Below, one piece after another: positions 25,196-35,200 of a DNA stretch of 64,000 nt (positions are counted from its first letter, which is position 1; the number at the start of each line of letters is the position of its first letter). The position numbers were made by a program, and so were the translations under genes. Origin of the DNA: CAZMNY01 sp964635375 (lineage in GTDB: Bacteria; Planctomycetota; Planctomycetia; Pirellulales; Pirellulaceae); the NCBI GenBank assembly GCA_964635375.1, contig CAZWOU010000016.1, positions 1-64,000 on the forward strand, in the 5' to 3' direction. The notes under the pieces are model-generated. The model was given only the letters and a program-made list of their open reading frames with translations, ran no database searches and had not been told where the DNA came from.

Positions 25196-25771
25196 CTAGT
25201 CAGAGAGCATCGCGACGAAGGCTCGCAACCAAGCCGGGTGTGCGGGCCAAGCGGGTGCGGTCACGAGATTGCCTTCGACGTGCACATTGTCAAAAGCCTC
25301 GGAGGGACCAACAAATTGGCCGCCCGACATCTCGATTTCCGGTTGCAACGCCGGATAGCCGCAACATTGCCGGCCGTTAAGTACGCCCGCGGCCGCCAAA
25401 ATCTGAGGCCCGTGACAAACCGCCGCAATCGGCTTGCCGGACTCGGCGAAGTGCCGAACGATCTCCAACCCGCGGCTATTCAGTCGCAGGTATTCCGGCG
25501 CTCGGCCGCCTGGAATCACCAATGCGGCATACTCGGCCTCGTCGACCTCGTCAAAAGCCGCGTTGAGCGCGAAATTGTGGCCTCGCTTCTCGCTATACGT
25601 CTGCTCACCCTCGAAATCGTGGATCGCGGTCGCGACGCAATCACCCGCGGATTTGTCGGGGCAGACCGCCCTGACGTCGTGATTCAACATTAATAACGCC
25701 TGAAACGGCACCATGACCTCGTAATCCTCAACGAAGTCGCCGACGAGCATCAAGATACGTTTTCCGCCCAT
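25196..25771 (-). CDS. DJ-1/PfpI family protein
   Basis: 191 residues, ATG with AAAGGAA six bases upstream. Class I glutamine-amidotransferase-like fold of the DJ-1/PfpI/YhbO group. The nucleophile elbow is AVCHGPQ with Cys119 and His120, and the conserved acid lies in GDFVEDYE (Glu15 or Glu18). LVIPGGRAPEYLR is the typical family segment. Members act as glyoxalase III or protein/nucleotide deglycases, or as peptidases; which applies here cannot be told from sequence. The gene stands alone and is divergent from the TIM-barrel gene. Confidence 0.88.
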   Translation of the reverse strand: MGGKRILMLVGDFVEDYEVMVPFQALLMLNHDVRAVCPDKSAGDCVATAIHDFEGEQTYSEKRGHNFALNAAFDEVDEAEYAALVIPGGRAPEYLRLNSRGLEIVRHFAESGKPIAAVCHGPQILAAAGVLNGRQCCGYPALQPEIEMSGGQFVGPSEAFDNVHVEGNLVTAPAWPAHPAWLRAFVAMLSD

Positions 25772-25921
25772 GACTATTTCCTTTTGTTGGCAAACGTTGA
25801 ACGCTGCAGTTCAATGCTGCATACTTTAACCGATTCGCGAATCCGTCGTAGGACTGCGGCACGGCAAGTTCAAACGCGCCGAACCGCCGGCCATGCACCC
25901 CAGAACATCGAGACCCATGCC

Positions 25922-26845
25922 ATGACCGCTCGCTTCCACCGCCGCCGACTGCTCCAGTCCGCCGGGGCCTCTGCACTGGCCGCAACCACCGCCTCACGGC
26001 ATCTGTTGGCGAACGCACGGGCGCAAGAATTTCAGCTTAAGTATTTGCTCGGCGCATGTATGTATGGATACATGTACCTGGGCGAAATCCTTCCCGAAGT
26101 CAAGAAAGTCGGTGCCGAAGCGCTCGACATCTGGCCCAAAACACACGGGAATCAACGCGAACAACTTGAGGACTTGGGCGAGCCTCTGTTTGGACGACTA
26201 CTCAAGAAGCACGATGTCAAACTTGGTTGCATTACCCAGTACCACTTGGGGCCCTTCGGGTTGCAGGACGAAATGCGGCTCGCTCAGCGACTCGGCTGCA
26301 CGACGATCGTTACCGGGGGTCGAGGTCCTCGCGGTTTGCAGGGCGCCGAACTCAAAGCTGCGGTCAAGAAGTTTGCCGAGCAAATGAAACCCCATCTCGC
26401 GGTCGCCAAGGAGACCGGCGTTACGATCGCCGTTGAGAACCACGGACACAACCTGATTCAGTCTCCCGATTCGATGAAGTACCTTGCAGAATTCAGCTCG
26501 CCGAACCTGGGGATTGCACTGGCGCCCTACCATCTGCCTCAAGATTCCAAATCGTTGGCGGCGCTGATCCGTGATTTGGGCAACAGAATCGAAGTGTTCT
26601 ACGCTTGGCAGCACGGACATGGGTGCATGACGAAGTTGCCCAAGAAGGAAGAACTGCTGCAGTTGCCAGGTCGAGGCGAACTCGATTTTGGCCCGCTGCT
26701 CGAAGCCCTGAAAGAAATCGACTATCGAGGCTGGACCGAAATCTTCATGCATCCCGTCCCCCGCGGCATCCCCATTCTGGAAACAGCGAAACAAGTCACT
26801 GAGGAAATCAACCGCTCACGACAATATCTCGAGTCGCGACTGTAG
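25922..26845 (+). CDS. Tat-exported sugar-phosphate isomerase/epimerase-like TIM barrel
   Basis: 307 residues from ATG 25922, where a twin-arginine signal begins (RRRLLQSAG, then an Ala-rich core, ANARA near 35). An upstream in-frame extension has no signal character. The mature part is a xylose-isomerase-like TIM barrel, with VAKETGVTIAVENHGH, a central metal-ligand segment, and HGHGCMTKLP and GWTEIFMHPVPRG near the C-terminus. Family members use a divalent metal to isomerise or epimerise sugars, inositols or related polyols. Planctomycetes have many Tat-exported versions of unknown substrate. It ends convergently with the amidotransferase-like gene. Confidence 0.85.
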   Translation: MTARFHRRRLLQSAGASALAATTASRHLLANARAQEFQLKYLLGACMYGYMYLGEILPEVKKVGAEALDIWPKTHGNQREQLEDLGEPLFGRLLKKHDVKLGCITQYHLGPFGLQDEMRLAQRLGCTTIVTGGRGPRGLQGAELKAAVKKFAEQMKPHLAVAKETGVTIAVENHGHNLIQSPDSMKYLAEFSSPNLGIALAPYHLPQDSKSLAALIRDLGNRIEVFYAWQHGHGCMTKLPKKEELLQLPGRGELDFGPLLEALKEIDYRGWTEIFMHPVPRGIPILETAKQVTEEINRSRQYLESRL

Positions 26846-26947
26846 TCCCCCCAAGGCCAATCGCGACCGCTCTCGGTCAAGAACGAGAAACAGCCCGGCA
26901 CTCCCCCGCGCCGAGCCGCTTCATTGAAACAATCAAACTCGGCCCGC

Positions 26948-27691
26948 TCAACTTAAAGCGTACGCGGTTTGCGAGTTCTTGACGCCCTCAATGAACTCTT
27001 CAAACACCCGGACGTCGAGCGCTGATGCTGAGTTGGACTCCGGATGGAATTGTGTGCCCATTGCAAACCAATCGGCCCCCTTGTATTCGATCGCTTCGAT
27101 CACGCCGTCAGGGCATCGAGCCGTGGCGGCAAAACCGTGGGCGAGTTCGTCGATCGCCATGTGGTGCCGGCTGTTCACGCGAATCTCGCCGTCGCCATAG
27201 ACTCGCTCCATCAACGATTCCGGGGTGACCTCGAGACCGTGGCGGTGACCCGGGTCTTGAGGGTCCTTGTGGGGGATTGCCGACGGTAAGTCTTCTGGCA
27301 GGTGGAGGAACAAATTGCCGCCCATCGTGATGTTCAGCAACTGCATGCCAACACCGATGCCAAACACCGGAAGCCGGCGTTCGACGATCAACCGAGCCGC
27401 CAGGCGATCGAATGTCTCACGACGTGAATCCAGGGGCCGCACCGTCGGATGCAGCATGAACCCATCCAGCCGTGGATCCAGGTCTTGTCCGCCGATGAGC
27501 ACAAACCCGTCAAGCCGCTCGAGCGCTTGCCCCACGCTCTCCTCATCGATCAGCGGCGGCAGAATGATCGGCACGCCACCTGCAGCTTCAATGCAATCAA
27601 AATACCCCGCGCCTAGATAACCGTACGCAGGCGCGTCTCCGCGAGCAGCGCGAAAGTCCAAATTGATACCGATGAAAGGCTTCTGGGTCAT
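26948..27691 (-). CDS. Class I glutamine-amidotransferase homologue (PuuD-like) without the catalytic cysteine
   Basis: 247 residues, ATG with AAGGGAG about seven bases upstream. It belongs to the gamma-glutamyl-GABA hydrolase (PuuD) branch: GFVLIGGQDLDPR (62-74), MQLLNITMGGNLFLHLP (116-132) and TQFHPES (213-219) are family landmarks. The nucleophile motif GICRG, however, reads GIGVG at 111-115, so Cys113 is Gly and the following Arg is Val. His216 and Glu218 remain. It is therefore unlikely to be an active hydrolase. It may be a binding protein or regulatory subunit, or use a different chemistry. No polyamine genes lie nearby. Confidence 0.82.
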   Translation of the reverse strand: MTQKPFIGINLDFRAARGDAPAYGYLGAGYFDCIEAAGGVPIILPPLIDEESVGQALERLDGFVLIGGQDLDPRLDGFMLHPTVRPLDSRRETFDRLAARLIVERRLPVFGIGVGMQLLNITMGGNLFLHLPEDLPSAIPHKDPQDPGHRHGLEVTPESLMERVYGDGEIRVNSRHHMAIDELAHGFAATARCPDGVIEAIEYKGADWFAMGTQFHPESNSASALDVRVFEEFIEGVKNSQTAYALS

Positions 27692-28434
27692 GTGCGACTC
27701 CCTTCAGAGGGTCGGATTTCGGCGATTCCTATCGCCGAAACATAGGAAGAAACTGGCGATAAGAAATGAGGAGAGAAGAAACCGCGCGAGTTGAGAATCG
27801 CGGGCGCGAAGCGAGTTGGTTCCAAGGCAAACGGCAAAGACATTCCCTGCCTGCGCTGTATTTGCTGGCGTTGTAATCCCTGGCGGCGCTGTAATCCCTG
27901 GCGGCGCTGTAATCCCTGGCGGCGCTGTAATCCCTGGCGGCGCTGTAATCCCTGGGGGCGCTGAACGCGTTCAACAACATTCGCTAACGGCATTACGATG
28001 TCCCTATCTGCACGTCCCAAACCGACTCCGCGGCGGCGCTTGGTCCCGTGGGCCCAGCGAGGCAAAGTGTAGGCGTACGCCGAGCTCCCGCCAAGCAGCT
28101 TGCAACATATTGGGCCTAGCTTCACCTGAGCCACAACATCATGTGCAAGCAGCACTTGCGGTCATAGCACCGCTAGCACTCGTAGGCCGAAGAGTTCGCT
28201 GAGCTGAGGAAGATGGGCGCGCACAAGTTGGCCGTGACGACACCGCGTCTCCAAGCCAGCCCAACCGCTCTGATTTCTTGGTCTCGCTCGCCATCGAAGA
28301 GCGTGTGCGCCACGCGTTCCGCTGCTCCAGGGTCGGCATGAGTCGGTTCGATAGTGCCTTTGGTTGGGGCGGCCAATCGGATATGGTGAAGACTTGCATT
28401 TGCAACACGCTTCTCCTTGGGCGGTATGCTCTCC
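27692..28434. other. Gene-poor region with an 18-bp minisatellite
   Basis: About 740 bases between the amidotransferase homologue and the chorismate mutase. Apart from the 18-bp tandem repeat I see nothing that supports a gene. Long open frames on the minus strand here have no domain character and run antisense into aroH. Part of it must hold the promoters of the two divergent flanking genes. Confidence 0.4.
27855..27962. repeat. 18-bp tandem repeat, five good copies plus one degenerate
   Basis: The unit GTAATCCCTGGCGGCGCT starts at 27873, 27891, 27909, 27927 and 27945, with a degenerate copy from 27855. Copies are nearly identical, so expansion is recent. There are no spacers, so it is not a CRISPR. 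It would stay in frame in any reading frame but is not inside a gene I can support. Confidence 0.9.
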
Positions 28435-28869
28435 ATGACTTTGTCTTGCCGCGGAATTCGGGGCGCCACGACGGTTGACTCCAATCAACGGGATGAGATC
28501 CTGACGGCGACGCGTCAACTGTTGGCGCTGATGATTCGCCTGAATGGCGTCGAGTCGGAAGACGTCTCCAACGCGATTTTCACCGTAACTCGGGACTTGG
28601 ACGCGGAGTTTCCAGCGTTGGCTGCGAGACAATTGGGTTGGCTCGACGTCCCTTTGCTTTGCACCTACGAAATCAGCGTGCCCGGTTCGCTCTGTCGTTG
28701 CGTTCGCGTCTTGTTGCAATGGAACACGGCAAAGTCCCAATCCGAAATCCAGCACGTCTACGTCAAAGGGGCGACGCGGTTGCGCCCCGACTTGAGCGAC
28801 CTGCCGCCCGTTGACCTCGACGAGTTGGAGCGATGGATCACGTCGCAAATGGAGCAATTCCGAGCCTGA
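28435..28869 (+). CDS. aroH: Chorismate mutase, AroH type
   Basis: Rearranges chorismate to prephenate on the way to Phe and Tyr. About 144 residues from ATG 28435, where the family motif begins almost at once (CRGIRGATTV); earlier in-frame starts (ATG 28426, TTG 28417) are possible. Active-site residues of the trimeric AroH fold are recognisable: Arg in RGIRGATTV, Glu in CTYEISV, Arg in CVRVLL and Tyr in QHVYVKG, followed by the conserved RPDLS. The C-terminus is about 15 residues longer than in Bacillus. No other aromatic-pathway genes are adjacent. Confidence 0.92.
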   Translation: MTLSCRGIRGATTVDSNQRDEILTATRQLLALMIRLNGVESEDVSNAIFTVTRDLDAEFPALAARQLGWLDVPLLCTYEISVPGSLCRCVRVLLQWNTAKSQSEIQHVYVKGATRLRPDLSDLPPVDLDELERWITSQMEQFRA

Positions 28870-28923
28870 CTTCCCGCCTGACGCGGGCCTCGGCTTTGTC
28901 GGAGTCGCTTGCTTAGATTCGGC

Positions 28924-28974
28924 CTCTGGTTGACCCTGCTCTGGTTGACAGTGCTCTAGTGGTAAGTGGTTGAC
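28924..28974 (+). repeat. Three direct repeats TGGTTGAC upstream of the sigma-factor gene
   Basis: CTCTGGTTGAC occurs at 28924-28934 and 28939-28949, and TGGTTGAC again at 28967-28974. They lie about 160-210 bases before the sigma-factor start and could be an operator or a reused -35 element. Confidence 0.4.
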
Positions 28975-29132
28975 CCAGAAGACTTTGTGAGGAATCGAGA
29001 CCCGCCTGATTGGAGCCGATCTAGTTGGCGAGTCACAGAAACCGCGTGTCAATAATACAACTTGGCCCAGCCCGTCCGTATAGACTGTGAAGGGCGGACA
29101 CGCGCCTGGACAAACAGTGAACAGGAAGAAGT

Positions 29133-29717
29133 ATGACGGACGGCGTTCCGCCAGAGTCTGATGATGGACGAATCCTCCGACTACTGGGCGAGGGCGACGG
29201 CGAGGGCATGCGCGGGTTGCTGAGAGCCCACGGCGGCCGTGTGTTGAACTACTTGCGAAAACGATACGCGAACGTGTTAGACGAGCATCAAATGGAGGAT
29301 GCTTTGGCGGACGCGGCAATGCGGTTGGTCGATACCTACGATCCTTCGAAAGGGAAGCCGCTCGGAGGGTGGCTGTTGTTCCTTGCTGATCGACAGGCTA
29401 TTGACACTTTGCGGCGTGAACAGAGGCATCATCGACAGCGTGTCGATTTGCCGGAGAGTGACATGGTTCGCGGAAGCGAATCGCCAACACAAGAGCTGCT
29501 TGACTCGGAGTTTGCAGCTCGCGTCCGACATATCATGGCGACCCAATTGTCGGAATTGGAACGAGAGGTGATGACGGCGGACATCGATGAGGGCGGGGCA
29601 GTGAATGCCAAACAACTGGCTGAAAGGCTGGGGACGGACCCGCGATCGATATACACGGCTAGGCTTCGCGCCCGTCGCAAACTCGCAAAACACCTTGAAA
29701 ACGACGTCAGTTGTTAG
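29133..29717 (+). CDS. ECF-type RNA polymerase sigma factor
   Basis: 194 residues, ATG preceded by AGGAAGAAGT. Region 2 covers about 25-100, with helical segment DEHQMEDALADAAMRLVDTYDP and the promoter-melting segment GWLLFLADRQAIDTLRREQR. A short linker follows, then region 4 (about 130-190): LSELEREVMTADI, AKQLAERLGTDPRSIYTARLRARRKLAKHL, a helix-turn-helix that would read the -35 element. There is no N-terminal region 1, as expected for the ECF group. The small gene 18 bases downstream is likely cotranscribed and could be its regulator. Confidence 0.85.
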   Translation: MTDGVPPESDDGRILRLLGEGDGEGMRGLLRAHGGRVLNYLRKRYANVLDEHQMEDALADAAMRLVDTYDPSKGKPLGGWLLFLADRQAIDTLRREQRHHRQRVDLPESDMVRGSESPTQELLDSEFAARVRHIMATQLSELEREVMTADIDEGGAVNAKQLAERLGTDPRSIYTARLRARRKLAKHLENDVSC

Positions 29718-29735
29718 CGACAGCAGGGAAACGGT

Positions 29736-30155
29736 ATGTCAAACGAACTATCTAGGTCGGATCGTATTCATCGGCTCTTGGCTCAAGGTCCGTTGGATTT
29801 GGAGAAGGCCACTGCCGCATTTCATCAAGCGGACGATGATCGTCTTGGTGACGCCAGGATTGCCAGACTTGTTCAACGAATCGACGACAAGCGCTGGTTT
29901 GCCGACAATGTTTGGTCCTTTGGGGACGATCCACTGACCATGTGGATGAATCAGGTCGCTGATTGCGGGTCGGAACTGGCAGTCCTGGAACTCGCTCAAA
30001 CTCAGCTCGATTTGGGCTGGTCTGTAGTCGTGAAGACTCCCGGTTCGGATGAGCTTCTCAGCGAGCGTCGCTTGGGCAACTGGTTTGCCAAAGCCCAGGA
30101 CGCGGCAGCGTCTATGCTCTGCCCGCCTCAATCCGTCGTGGCTTGCGGATTCTAG
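29736..30155 (+). CDS. Small protein cotranscribed with the sigma factor; function unknown
   Basis: 139 residues, ATG with AGGGA about seven bases upstream and only 18 bases after the sigma-factor stop, so the two are almost certainly one operon. It is soluble by composition, with no membrane helix and no zinc-binding HxxxCxxC anti-sigma motif. The N-terminal 50 residues are helical and charged. A segment near 75-110 (LAVLELAQTQLDLGWSVVVKTPG) looks like an alpha/beta fold. It does not match an anti-sigma family I know. Its position makes a regulatory partner of the sigma factor the leading guess. Confidence 0.65.
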   Translation: MSNELSRSDRIHRLLAQGPLDLEKATAAFHQADDDRLGDARIARLVQRIDDKRWFADNVWSFGDDPLTMWMNQVADCGSELAVLELAQTQLDLGWSVVVKTPGSDELLSERRLGNWFAKAQDAAASMLCPPQSVVACGF

Positions 30156-30178
30156 CCGCGATCAGGGCGCCAACCAGA

Positions 30179-31702
30179 TCAGGGCACCAGCCAGATCAGG
30201 CCCGTCACAGCGCCCGCTTCGAACAGTGCGCCTCGCAAGCTCGCTCGCGGCCAATGACGCTCAAATGGTGCGCAAGAGCCAGGTCGATAGTGTCCCAGCG
30301 TGTAGACGCACTCGCGATGAGGTCGGGCGCCGACCAAGTAAGGCAAGGCTGGCACTCGGCCGAAGAAGTGGGCGGCCGAGACAACCGGCTGTAGGATTCC
30401 AGTCGAGTATCCATGGCGTTCCAGGTTGATGTCTTCGAAGTAGAGCGGCTGATGATGCATCGCCGCCGCCTCCCAGCGAAACGCGGCTTCGCCCCATTGG
30501 CGAGTGGCTCCGGGGCCATGCCTGACTTCGCCCGCCTGGGCAAATCGCATCGAGGCGTAATCGGGCGGCAGTTCGCCATCGTCCGCTCGAAGCGCGGCGC
30601 CAATCCGCCCAATTGGCTTCGCGTCAGCCACTTCATTCAACGGTTCCGCTTCACCTGGCCCCGGTGTAGGACCTTTGTCGCCCTCCAGGCGGATAGGCGT
30701 GACTTGGTTCGTCGGGCCCTCGAACTGTTTGGGACTCAACGCTCGCCCACCTGGTTTCGCGGATGGCTCTTCCGCGGATTGGTCAGCAGAAGATTGGTCA
30801 GCAGGGGCTTGGTCCGCGGGTGCCTGCAAGAGTGCGGCAATCCAACTGTGACTCGGCTGAGGGTTCGTCGATGTTTGGAATTCGAACGGAGTTGGAGCGG
30901 GGTCCAAGAATGGATGGGTGGCACGTTCGTCCCGGCTGGCTTGAGTGATCTCGCCTGAAGCCGAAAGCGGACTCGCCGGTTTGGGCCAGGGAGCTCGAAC
31001 CAATCGGCCGTCATCCCGTCGGATCAGCCGTTGAGCTGAGAGCCCGGGGTAGTGGGCCAACTCGTCGACTTGAATCCGCCTCAACCGCGGCCCGGTCTCG
31101 CTCACGGCCGCTTGTTCCTTCTCGTTCGTTTGAGAGTTCGCGAGCGACTGCTTCAGTTCTCGAACCGAGCGGCGAAGATCTTCGACGGTCTTGCGCAAAT
31201 GAGCGTCGATTGGGCTTGTTGGGTCATTTGAGGCCGAAGGGCTTCGATTTTGCAGATTCGGCCCGATTCGGTTCGCCGCGAAGGGGTTCGTTTCGAACGG
31301 TTTTGATGTGAATGGAGCCGCGAGTTTCGGGGCAGGCTCGGTTGCTTCGAAGGCTGTTTCACCCGGGCGGCGAAACTCTTGAATCTTGACCCCTTTGGCG
31401 AGCCGCCAATTTTGGCCGGCTGATTTGCCCGATCGTGAAGTTTCCGTAGCCCGCGGGGGAATAAACGGCCGGAAGCCGCCTGCCCCAGCTGGTTCTTTCA
31501 GACGGGCAGGTCTCTTCTCGCTGGCTGATTGGACTGGTGGCTTGGCAAGATTCCCGTCTCGCGAGGCAAGCGGGGAGGCTTCGATCGACTGGCCGTCTTG
31601 ATAGACCTGGATCTTCACCCTCTGATGGGCGCGCTGCCCGAGGCAGACGCTGGGGCCGACGCAAATGGCCGCAGTGCAAACGAGCAGGCCTAACCGTCTC
31701 AT
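30179..31702 (-). CDS. Exported protein of unknown function with Pro-rich linker and aromatic C-terminal domain
   Basis: 507 residues from ATG 31702, where a clear signal peptide begins (MRRLGLLVC..., cut near CLGQ); a GTG at 31735 would add eleven residues. The middle is low-complexity, rich in Pro, Ser and Gln, with one predicted coiled helix (LRKTVEDLRRSVRELKQSL, near 175-195) and repeats of APADQ/SADQ. The last 120 residues are compact, aromatic and carry conserved-looking His/Cys (MHHQPLYFEDINLERHGYS, then ECVYTLGHYRPGSC). This looks like a folded domain, but I cannot name it. It is divergent from the giant surface-protein gene. Confidence 0.72.
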   Translation of the reverse strand: MRRLGLLVCTAAICVGPSVCLGQRAHQRVKIQVYQDGQSIEASPLASRDGNLAKPPVQSASEKRPARLKEPAGAGGFRPFIPPRATETSRSGKSAGQNWRLAKGVKIQEFRRPGETAFEATEPAPKLAAPFTSKPFETNPFAANRIGPNLQNRSPSASNDPTSPIDAHLRKTVEDLRRSVRELKQSLANSQTNEKEQAAVSETGPRLRRIQVDELAHYPGLSAQRLIRRDDGRLVRAPWPKPASPLSASGEITQASRDERATHPFLDPAPTPFEFQTSTNPQPSHSWIAALLQAPADQAPADQSSADQSAEEPSAKPGGRALSPKQFEGPTNQVTPIRLEGDKGPTPGPGEAEPLNEVADAKPIGRIGAALRADDGELPPDYASMRFAQAGEVRHGPGATRQWGEAAFRWEAAAMHHQPLYFEDINLERHGYSTGILQPVVSAAHFFGRVPALPYLVGARPHRECVYTLGHYRPGSCAPFERHWPRASLRGALFEAGAVTGLIWLVP

Positions 31703-32241
31703 CCAGCTCGCCAGGTAAAGAAACCGAGCAGACACCCAGGACCCCTTTGCTTAGGAAGACTTCCACAGGCAAACGCGCGGCGCGCATTCACATCAATCTC
31801 ATCGTCCACCCAATCGACAATCCTGCGACAAATCCGAGAATCCGACGGTCCCGCACCACCTGCTCTACTCGTCTCATTGGAATAACCGGCAGATCTTACC
31901 CAGACTACTGTCCAGATGGTGCCGGCGGTCGCTTCGCAAATCGGCGAATCGACGGCTTTGCTGGCGCGAACAGGTGGAGAATACTAGCGATTTGGGGTGA
32001 TTTCCCGCCCAACTGAGCAATCCCCGTTCGGTGCATTAAGTTTGACCATTTGGGAGTCTCTGATGATAATCGACAATGGCGGGGATTTGAAAAGAGCTGC
32101 GATTTTCTTGGTATTTCAACGTGCGCGCGATATTCGCCCAAGCGTAGATGAGCAGGCATTCTTGGCCTGTCCGCCGCTGGGGGTGTCGTTCAGCACGCCC
32201 TTTCGCCAGATTCACTCCTGACGGTATAGGTCCGCGACACA
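31703..32241. other. Intergenic region upstream of the giant gene
   Basis: About 540 bases between divergent genes. It is more AT-rich near 32030-32120 than its surroundings and contains the promoter candidate listed separately. No gene is supported. Confidence 0.4.
32042..32070 (+). promoter_or_regulatory. Candidate sigma-70-type promoter of the giant gene
   Basis: TTGACC (32042-32047) and GATAAT (32065-32070) are separated by exactly 17 bases; each matches five of six consensus positions. It would start a leader of about 165 bases before the ATG at 32242. This is the best -35/-10 pair I saw in the window. Confidence 0.5.
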
Positions 32242-35200
32242 ATGCGCAATCCAACTTGGATGGACAGGCTCCGCCGCCGCTGGCGCCGCCGCCGCTCGAA
32301 GCAAAAGGACGAAGTCAACATCCGCTTCCAGCTCTCCCGGCTTGAGGAACGCCGTGTGTTGACGGTGACGGCTGGATTGATCGGCGTTGACGTATTGCAG
32401 ATATCGATGGACGCGGCAGGCGACACCGCGACGGTATCGATGAACGGCGCCAATCTTGAAGTCAATGGCACAAGCTATGGGAGCAACATCAACTCGATTG
32501 TGGTGGAGGCGACGGCGGATGATGATCAGACCTTGGAAGTGGTCAGCGACCTAACGCTTGTCGACGGCATCACCGTGCTTGCAGCCGAAGATGTTGATCG
32601 CATCACCCTGTCCGAATCGATCACGAGCACGACGGGCGATATCCGCTTGGAGGCCGACGAGCAATTGACGTTGGCGGCGGATGGCGACTTAAATTCTGAC
32701 AGTGGCGACATCACGCTCGGATCCAACAATTTTCTGTCGATGAGTGCATCGAGTCGAGTCGATGCGGACGCGGACGGCGCGGCCAGCGCGGGCGGCGACA
32801 TTTCCGTTTCGGCGTCCCGGCTGGGGTTGGGGGAGATCGTCACGGACGGAGACGTTTCGCTGATCGCGACGTCAAATGAAGTCACCGATCAAGCTGCCAT
32901 CACGGTTGGCGGGTCTTTGAATGTCGATGCGCAGAGCTTCGTTCATTTGAACTCATTAGACGCCAATGGCGGCGTACGACTGCGCGCGGCAAGCGGTTCG
33001 ATCACAGTCGTCAATTCGGGGGATCTCGACCTTCGCGACGCCGACGCCGCGACACATATGACGCTGACGTCGACGAACGGCTCGATATCGGACGCGAGCG
33101 GAGGCGTATTGGACAGTGTTGCTGCGGGGGGCGGATTGCAGCTTTCGGTAAACCAAGACGTCGACTTGGATTCGCTGAATGTGGCCGGCAATATCGGCGT
33201 GACCGCGGGCGGCAACGCTCGACTGGTCAACTTGGGTGATGTGAACCTCAATGCATCTAATGTGGTCGGCGACCTGGATGTCACATCGACAACCGGCCAA
33301 ATCTTCGACGCAGGGTCTGGAGCCACCGCGTCAGCTTTGCTCTTCGATTTCGACGGCAGTCTTTCGTCGACCACGGCTGCCGGCTACACATCCGTTCTGC
33401 CAAATCAAACGTACAACGCGATTGACGGTTTCGGCTGGGAATCCGCCGTTGCTGGCTTGGATCGCAGCTTTGTCGGCGGCCCCAGATTGGATCTTCGCAA
33501 CGATGCCCACTTTGGCGCGGCGCCGGCGGTATTTCGCGTAGATCTGGCCAATGGAGATTACTTCGTCAACATCAATCTGGGTGATGTTTTTTCGAGCGAC
33601 GCCATCCGGCTGACTATGTTGGGCGCGCCGAATCAAGTGTTGTTCGACGGCATGTCACATGGACCGAAGCGGTGGTTTCATGACGGCGTGCATGTCACCG
33701 TGGTCAATGGCGCCTTGCGATTGGAAGTCTCCGACCAAGGTGGCGCAACCGCGCGCTGGTTGCTCAACAGCCTCGAGATCACGCCTGTCGCGGCCAACCA
33801 GGCATCGGCGGTCAGCGTTCCCGGTCTGGTCACTGCGGACGGGGCGACGATCGATACGATCACCGGAACCGGCGCCGCTAATGAGATCTACACGGTGACG
33901 ATCGGCGCGGGTGAAATTGTCTCCGCAGATTCCGATTCGATCTACCTTGGTCATCAAATCCAAGCGGCCCTGGATGGCTCCTTCAGTGTCGATATTCGCC
34001 GACCCACTGCAGCTGGATTGGCGAACCTGACGATCGAATCCATAGGAGGGCAAGGCGATGTCCAACTTGATCAGGCCGATGACTACAGTTTCTACCTGGC
34101 CCCCGTTCGTAAATTTGACCTCAATCGCACGGTCGTCGAGCCAGGATACGCCGGAATTGGAGCCACTCAACTCTACTCGCCTGCGAATGCCGTCGGCTGG
34201 AGTACGGCAGTCGGTGACTTCTCCTGGGTGGGCAACCTCGGAGCGCCGGAAGAGGTCCTTCGTGATGGCCATTTCTCCGGCGCGTCGGCGACTTTTCAGG
34301 TCAGTGTCGAAGTGGGCAAGACCTACAAGACCACTCTCTTTCTAGCCGACATTACGCAGGGCTATCCCGACATTCAAGTCGCGTATGAAGGCGTGCCCAC
34401 GTTCGCTTTCGCCTACGGCGTGGGCACCGTCGTGACGTTGAACCATACCCTCGTTGCCGGCGACAGTGTGTTGGATATCGGCATGGCGTCGAATGTGGGC
34501 AACTGGATCCTGAACGGCGTGAACGTCGAGGAATTGAATCCAACCGCCCCACCTGCGGTCGAGCCTTCATTTCGGGGCAAGGCGGGAACCGTCGAGGTGG
34601 CTGGCAACGCATCGTTCAATGCGCCCTTGGGGCATGTTGCCTTGGACGATTTCGCCGTCGCCGGACTCGTCAGCGTTGACGCTCTCAACAGCTCCATGCT
34701 GACCACGGTCGACTTGAGAATCGGCACGGTTGTTGTAGACGGTGCGGGAGAGGATTTTTACGCCACAGCTTTCTCGAACGATGTCACATTGGGCGATCTC
34801 ACCGTTGACAACCTGGTCTCCATCACCGCTCAGAATGGGAGTATTCTGGATGACCTTGACGGCGGCGCCACAGATGTTGATGCGCGATTCGCCATGCTTG
34901 TCGCAACGGGCGCTGTGGGCGCGACGGCCAACCCCTTGGAGGTCATGCTTACGGCGCTCGAAGTCGATTCTGGAACGGACCTGGTGCTCGACAGTTCGGG
35001 AAACCTGATGATCGGCGGCGTTGGAGGACTCGCCGGCGCGCAAGTGGGCGGCAACGCCTCCATCAGCGGCTCCGGCGATCTTACGCTCGATGAAGCAATC
35101 TCGGCGGCCAACCGAATCACGATCAACGTCAGTGGCAACTTGATTGACGATGCGGACCTCGATGTGGACCTCGTCGCCCCCGAAGCGGTTATCACCGCAG

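Noticed and set aside
27873..27962. CRISPR-like array
   Set aside because: The repeats are directly adjacent with no spacers and there are no cas genes.
27688..28155. Minus-strand frame across the 18-bp repeat
   Set aside because: The repeat is open in several frames and the flanks have no coding character, no ribosome-binding site and no recognisable fold.
28162..29319. Long minus-strand open frame of about 385 codons
   Set aside because: It is antisense to the chorismate mutase and runs into the sigma-factor gene. The translation has no domain or signal and is rich in Pro and Arg, as expected from antisense of a GC-rich gene.
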